A stretch of 9,822 nt of DNA from an uncultured Clostridia bacterium (GTDB lineage: Bacteria; Bacillota; Clostridia; Oscillospirales; Acutalibacteraceae), in the NCBI GenBank assembly GCA_937897215.1, contig CALCBQ010000148.1, forward strand, positions 1 through 9,822, read 5' to 3'. Below the pieces are notes generated by a model. That model was not told where the DNA came from. It made no database searches and saw only the letters and a list, made by a program, of their open reading frames with translations. The position numbers and the translations under genes are program-made. The number at the start of each line of letters is the position of its first letter. The stretch's first letter is position 1. Positions 6,904 to 9,822 of the stretch are shown here, one piece after another.

Positions 6904-6923
6904 GGCGGGGTCTTGACCCCGCC
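6904..6923. repeat. Perfect 9-bp-arm GC palindrome, possible terminator or dispersed element
   Basis: GGCGGGGTC (6904-6912) and GACCCCGCC (6915-6923) are perfect complements around TT, 22 bases after the cyclophilin stop. The stem is very stable for so AT-rich a background. Downstream GTGCTTGTTTATT is only mildly T-rich, so terminator function is uncertain. Similar TAGGGCGGGGTC-GACCCCGCC units are familiar to me as intergenic repeats in gut Clostridia. The right arm also contains TTGACC (6913-6918), but the following -10 candidate (TTCTAT, 16 bp on) is poor. Confidence 0.6.
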
Positions 6924-6946
6924 GTGCTTGTTTATTCTATGTTTAA

Positions 6947-6954
6947 AAGGAGAG
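6947..6954 (+). promoter_or_regulatory. Ribosome binding site fixing the deaminase start
   Basis: AAGGAGAG ends six bases before the ATG at 6961. It rules out the longer reading from TTG at 6913, which would begin inside the palindrome and add 16 residues (MTPPCLFILCLKGEKI) with no counterpart in the family. Confidence 0.85.
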
Positions 6955-6960
6955 AAAATC

Positions 6961-8253
6961 ATGCTCTTTAAAAACATCTCAATAATCAACGAAAACCTGG
7001 AAATACAGAGTAATATGTATGTAGGAATTCTTGATGATAAAATTGATTATATCGGTGCAGAAATGCCACAGAAAAACTACGGTGAAGAATATGACGGTAA
7101 CGGCAAAGTTCTTTCATCAGGCTTTGTGAATCTTCATACCCATTCGCCAATGACTTTGCTTCGTGGCTATGCAGAAAATCTGCCCCTTGACCGTTGGCTT
7201 AACGAAAAGGTTTTTCCATTTGAAGACAGACTTAACTGCGACCGTGCATATTACGGTACAATGCTTTCTATTGCAGAAATGTTATCAAGTGGCACAACCT
7301 CATTTACTGATATGTATTTCTTTGGCGACGGTGTAATGAAAGCAGTAATTGATAGTAAAGCAAAAACTAACTTTGGTCGTTCAATCGTATCATTCGTTGA
7401 CGAAGATATTACTAAAAACGATAGATTTCAAGAGGGCGTTTACCTTGCAGAAAAATATCATAATACACAAAATGGTAAAATCAAAATTGATATGAGCTTG
7501 CACGCTGAATATACAAACCGCCTCTCAATTATTGAACAGTTTGGCGAATTTACAAACGGTAAAGATTATATCAATCATATTCATTTGTCAGAAACTAAAT
7601 CAGAGCATGAAAACTGCAAAGCAAAATACGGAAAAACTCCTGCCCGTCTTTTCTATGATGCAAAAGTTTTCAATAGCCCAACAATCCTTGCTCATTGTGT
7701 GTGGGTAGAAGATGAAGATATGGATATATTTAAGGATATGGGTGTAACAGTTGCACATTGTCCTGCAAGTAATATGAAACTTGGTAGTGGCTTCTGCGAC
7801 ACATATAAATTGTTGCAGAAGGGTGTAAATGTGGGTATTGGTACAGACTCTGCCGCGAGTAATAACGGACTTGATATTATGCGTGAAATGTATTTGGCAG
7901 CACTCTTGCCAAAAGGCGTAAATAATCAAGCCGATATTGTTACACCACAAGACGTTTATAAAATGGCAACTGTAAATGGTTATAAAGCACAGGGTAGAAA
8001 CGATTGTGGTGCTATTAAAGTTGGCAATAAAGCTGATTTAATTGTGCTTGATATGACAACACCTAATATGTACCCTGATTTTGATGTGCTTAATAATATT
8101 GTTTATTCCGCAAACAAGAGTAATGTAGTGCTTACAATGGTTGATGGCGAAGTCCTTTATAAAAATGGCGAGTTCACAACTATTGATGTTGAAAAAATGG
8201 GTTACGAAGTAAGTAAACTTGTACGTGAAGTAGTAAATGAGGTTAATTCATAA
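6961..8253 (+). CDS. mtaD: 5-methylthioadenosine/S-adenosylhomocysteine deaminase
   Basis: A metal-dependent amidohydrolase that deaminates the adenine of MTA and/or SAH to methylthioinosine or S-inosylhomocysteine. The 430-aa product closely resembles my memory of T. maritima TM0936. Metal ligands are H59 and H61 (NLHTHSPMTLLRGYAE), H208 (IHLSETK) and D296 (GIGTDSAASNN), with proton-shuttling E211. Substrate residues known from TM0936 are also present: E88 (PFEDRL), R140 (NFGRSIV), R155 (NDRFQEG) and H181 (SLHAEYT). The two arginines contact the SAH carboxylate in TM0936, so SAH use is possible as well as MTA. AHC (244-246) and NADLIVLD-like GNKADLIVLD (356-365) are further family marks. Its stop overlaps the next ATG (TAATG), and its neighbours are a nucleoside phosphorylase and mtnA, which argues that MTA salvage is its job. 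Guanine or cytosine deaminase is less likely. Confidence 0.92.
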   Translation: MLFKNISIINENLEIQSNMYVGILDDKIDYIGAEMPQKNYGEEYDGNGKVLSSGFVNLHTHSPMTLLRGYAENLPLDRWLNEKVFPFEDRLNCDRAYYGTMLSIAEMLSSGTTSFTDMYFFGDGVMKAVIDSKAKTNFGRSIVSFVDEDITKNDRFQEGVYLAEKYHNTQNGKIKIDMSLHAEYTNRLSIIEQFGEFTNGKDYINHIHLSETKSEHENCKAKYGKTPARLFYDAKVFNSPTILAHCVWVEDEDMDIFKDMGVTVAHCPASNMKLGSGFCDTYKLLQKGVNVGIGTDSAASNNGLDIMREMYLAALLPKGVNNQADIVTPQDVYKMATVNGYKAQGRNDCGAIKVGNKADLIVLDMTTPNMYPDFDVLNNIVYSANKSNVVLTMVDGEVLYKNGEFTTIDVEKMGYEVSKLVREVVNEVNS

Positions 8254-9056
8254 TGATAGAAAAAGCAGTTGAATTTATAAAATCAAGAATTAAAGATAAT
8301 TATGAAATCGGTATAATTTTAGGTAGTGGACTTGGTGCTTTGGGCGAAAAAATCGAAAATTCACAGTATGTGGACTATAAAGATATTCCAAATTTCCCTG
8401 TATCTACTGCACCGGGTCATATAGGTAGATTTGTGTTCGGTACTCTTAACGGTAAAAATGTTATGTGTATGCAGGGTAGAATACATCTTTACGAGGGCTA
8501 TCCGGTTGAAAGCGTAGTTATGCCAATTCGTGTAATGAAAATGATGGGAGTAAAAAATCTTATCGTTACAAATGCGGCAGGTGGCATTAACGAAAGTTTT
8601 GACGTGGGCGACATTATGGTAATTACAGACCATATTAACTTTACAGGCAGAAACTGTCTTGTTGGCAAAAATGACGACCGTTTCGGTTGCCGTTTCCCTG
8701 ATATGAGTTTTGGGTATGCACCTGCACTTCGCGAAATCGCATTTAACTGTGCAGAAAAGTTAGGAATGAAACTTCAACAAGGTGTATATATCGGTTGTAC
8801 TGGACCTTCTTATGAAACTCCTGCAGAAATCCGTGCGGTCAGAATAATGGGGGCGGATACTGTTGGTATGTCAACGGTACAAGAAGTAATCGCAGCAAAC
8901 CATTGTGGTATAAATGTGCTTGGTTTCTCACTTGTTTCAAATAAAGCCGCAGGACTTTCAGGGGAGCGCCTTACTGAAGAAGAAGTTCTCACAATTGGCA
9001 GACAAAAGAGCGAAGAAATGCAAACACTCATAACTGAAATTGTAGGTGAAATATAA
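8253..9056 (+). CDS. Trimeric purine nucleoside phosphorylase (6-oxopurine type), possible methylthioinosine phosphorylase
   Basis: It phosphorolyses purine nucleosides to base plus pentose-1-phosphate. The 267-aa length and motifs match the trimeric PNP class: GSGLG (24-28) and PGHIGRF with H56 for phosphate; MQGRIHLYEGY (R76, H78, Y80, E81); VTNAAGG (105-111); NDDRFGCRFPDMS with F144 contributed to the neighbour subunit; GPSYETPAE with E192; GMSTVQEV (M206); and SNKAAG with N230. E192 and N230 match human PNP Glu201 and Asn243, which select 6-oxopurines; MTA phosphorylases have Asp in place of the Asn. So inosine-type substrates, including methylthioinosine from the deaminase upstream, fit better than MTA itself. 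The position of human His257, which contacts the 5'-OH, appears to be E242 (TEEEVL). The ATG overlaps the deaminase stop by one base, with GAGGT at 8239-8243; the stop overlaps the mtnA ATG likewise. Confidence 0.92.
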   Translation: MIEKAVEFIKSRIKDNYEIGIILGSGLGALGEKIENSQYVDYKDIPNFPVSTAPGHIGRFVFGTLNGKNVMCMQGRIHLYEGYPVESVVMPIRVMKMMGVKNLIVTNAAGGINESFDVGDIMVITDHINFTGRNCLVGKNDDRFGCRFPDMSFGYAPALREIAFNCAEKLGMKLQQGVYIGCTGPSYETPAEIRAVRIMGADTVGMSTVQEVIAANHCGINVLGFSLVSNKAAGLSGERLTEEEVLTIGRQKSEEMQTLITEIVGEI

Positions 9057-9822
9057 TGTTCCTTAACGGTGCATCTGTGGGCTTTGATACTGTAAATAAT
9101 AAAGCAGTATTTATTGACCAGACACTTTTGCCAACTGAATATAAAGAAATATCCACCGATGATTATGATGAAATTTATGACGCAATTAAATTTCTTAAAG
9201 TTCGTGGTGCACCGGCTATTGGAGTTTTTACTGCCATAAGCCTTGCTGTGCTTATGAATAAAAGTAAAAACCATACATACGAAAATCTTTTTAAAGAATT
9301 AAAAGATTACTGCGAAAAGCTTATTCTTTGCAGACCAACTGCAGTAAATCTGAAATGGGCAACAGAAGAAATGCTTAAAGCGGTTGATGGCTGTAATGCT
9401 GAAGACTTCAAAGTAACTCTTACAAATCAAGCACTTAAAATGATTGAAGACGATGTTGCAATTTGCAGAAAAATCGGCGAGTATGGTGCAAAAATACTTG
9501 AAAATTGCAATTCAATTCTTACTCATTGTAATGCGGGTCGCCTTGCAACTGTAAAATACGGTACAGCGTTAGCACCTGTATATGTTGCAAAAGAAAATGG
9601 CCACAATATTAAAGTGTTTGCAGATGAAACAAGACCGCTTTTACAAGGTGCACGACTTACCGCATTTGAGCTTGCAGATGCAGGTGTTGATACAACCGTA
9701 ATCTGTGATAATATGGCGTCATTCGTTATGAAAAATGGACTTGTAGATGCGGTTTTGGTAGGATGCGATAGGGTAGCTCTTAATGGCGATACCGCCAATA
9801 AAATAGGTACAAGCGGTGTTGC
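9056..9822 (+). CDS. mtnA: S-methyl-5-thioribose-1-phosphate isomerase, N-terminal 255 codons (runs off right edge)
   Basis: MtnA converts the aldose methylthioribose-1-phosphate to the ketose methylthioribulose-1-phosphate. I translated 255 codons of an enzyme normally about 345 aa long; the frame is open to the window end. Signatures are KVRGAPAIGV (48-57), CRPTAVNLKWA (92-102), LTHCNAGRLATVKYGTA (155-171) with catalytic C158, ADETRPLLQGARLTAFEL (189-206), and GCDRVALNGDTANKIGT (236-252) with catalytic D238. These match Cys160 and Asp240 of the B. subtilis enzyme. The VRGAP start, Cys in THCNAG and NGDxANKIGT separate it from eIF2B alpha/beta/delta and from ribose-1,5-bisphosphate isomerases, though the latter are close relatives. 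The start is fixed by AGGTG (9044-9048) and the TAATG overlap with the phosphorylase stop, implying translational coupling in a three-gene operon. Confidence 0.93.
   Translation, partial: MFLNGASVGFDTVNNKAVFIDQTLLPTEYKEISTDDYDEIYDAIKFLKVRGAPAIGVFTAISLAVLMNKSKNHTYENLFKELKDYCEKLILCRPTAVNLKWATEEMLKAVDGCNAEDFKVTLTNQALKMIEDDVAICRKIGEYGAKILENCNSILTHCNAGRLATVKYGTALAPVYVAKENGHNIKVFADETRPLLQGARLTAFELADAGVDTTVICDNMASFVMKNGLVDAVLVGCDRVALNGDTANKIGTSGV

Noticed and set aside
6913..6960. Upstream TTG start giving the deaminase 16 more residues
   Set aside because: It begins inside the GC palindrome with no ribosome binding site, and the added residues have no family counterpart; the ATG at 6961 has AAGGAGAG in place.
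6882..6960. SAM or SAH riboswitch ahead of the methylthioadenosine operon
   Set aside because: The gap is only 79 bases and holds a single palindrome; there is no room for, and no sign of, a SAM or SAH aptamer core.
8810..9274. Minus-strand open frame across the PNP/mtnA junction, and another at 9523-9798
   Set aside because: Both are opposite conserved enzyme sequence and show no motif of their own.

Overview
The window is AT-rich, with short gene gaps, strong AGGAGG-like ribosome binding sites and proteins typical of anaerobic Firmicutes. Examples are an atypical long-form PRPP synthetase, a tandem FtsX permease and a TetR regulator with a TetR_C_8-like tail. Two GC-rich intergenic palindromes resemble those I recall from gut Clostridia (Ruminococcaceae/Oscillospiraceae-like genomes). 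This lineage call is inference; no rRNA or other strong marker is present. I see no phage, IS or CRISPR signature.

Left block, minus strand (1-2206). It holds the first 110 codons of a ribose-phosphate pyrophosphokinase that runs off the left edge, then a cation diffusion facilitator whose NxxxD/DxxxD metal site points to manganese export. The CDF gene overlaps the end of a TetR-type regulator gene by 20 bp, so regulator and exporter look like one transcript, tetR first.

Centre block, plus strand (2389-6185). Divergent from tetR is a MacB/LolD-type ABC ATPase, followed at once by a very large permease. The permease has two TM-ectodomain-3TM FtsX units, with about 200 residues of coiled coil inserted in the first ectodomain. 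The 182-bp divergent spacer holds a good tetR promoter, a 21-bp interrupted palindrome over its -35 and an extended -10 facing the ABC genes. The likely logic is one TetR protein controlling itself plus the CDF on one side and perhaps the ABC exporter on the other.

Right block, plus strand (6291-9822). A cytoplasmic cyclophilin gene sits between two different GC-rich palindromic elements. After the second comes a tightly coupled three-gene operon: an MTA/SAH deaminase, a trimeric purine nucleoside phosphorylase with 6-oxopurine-type residues, and the first 255 codons of mtnA. Adjacent genes overlap by one base (TAATG). Together they spell a deamination-first methylthioadenosine salvage route: MTA to methylthioinosine, then hypoxanthine plus methylthioribose-1-phosphate, then methylthioribulose-1-phosphate. 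This replaces the usual MTA phosphorylase or MTA nucleosidase/MTR kinase entry. It is the most interesting system here; the genes that decide the pathway's end lie beyond the right edge.
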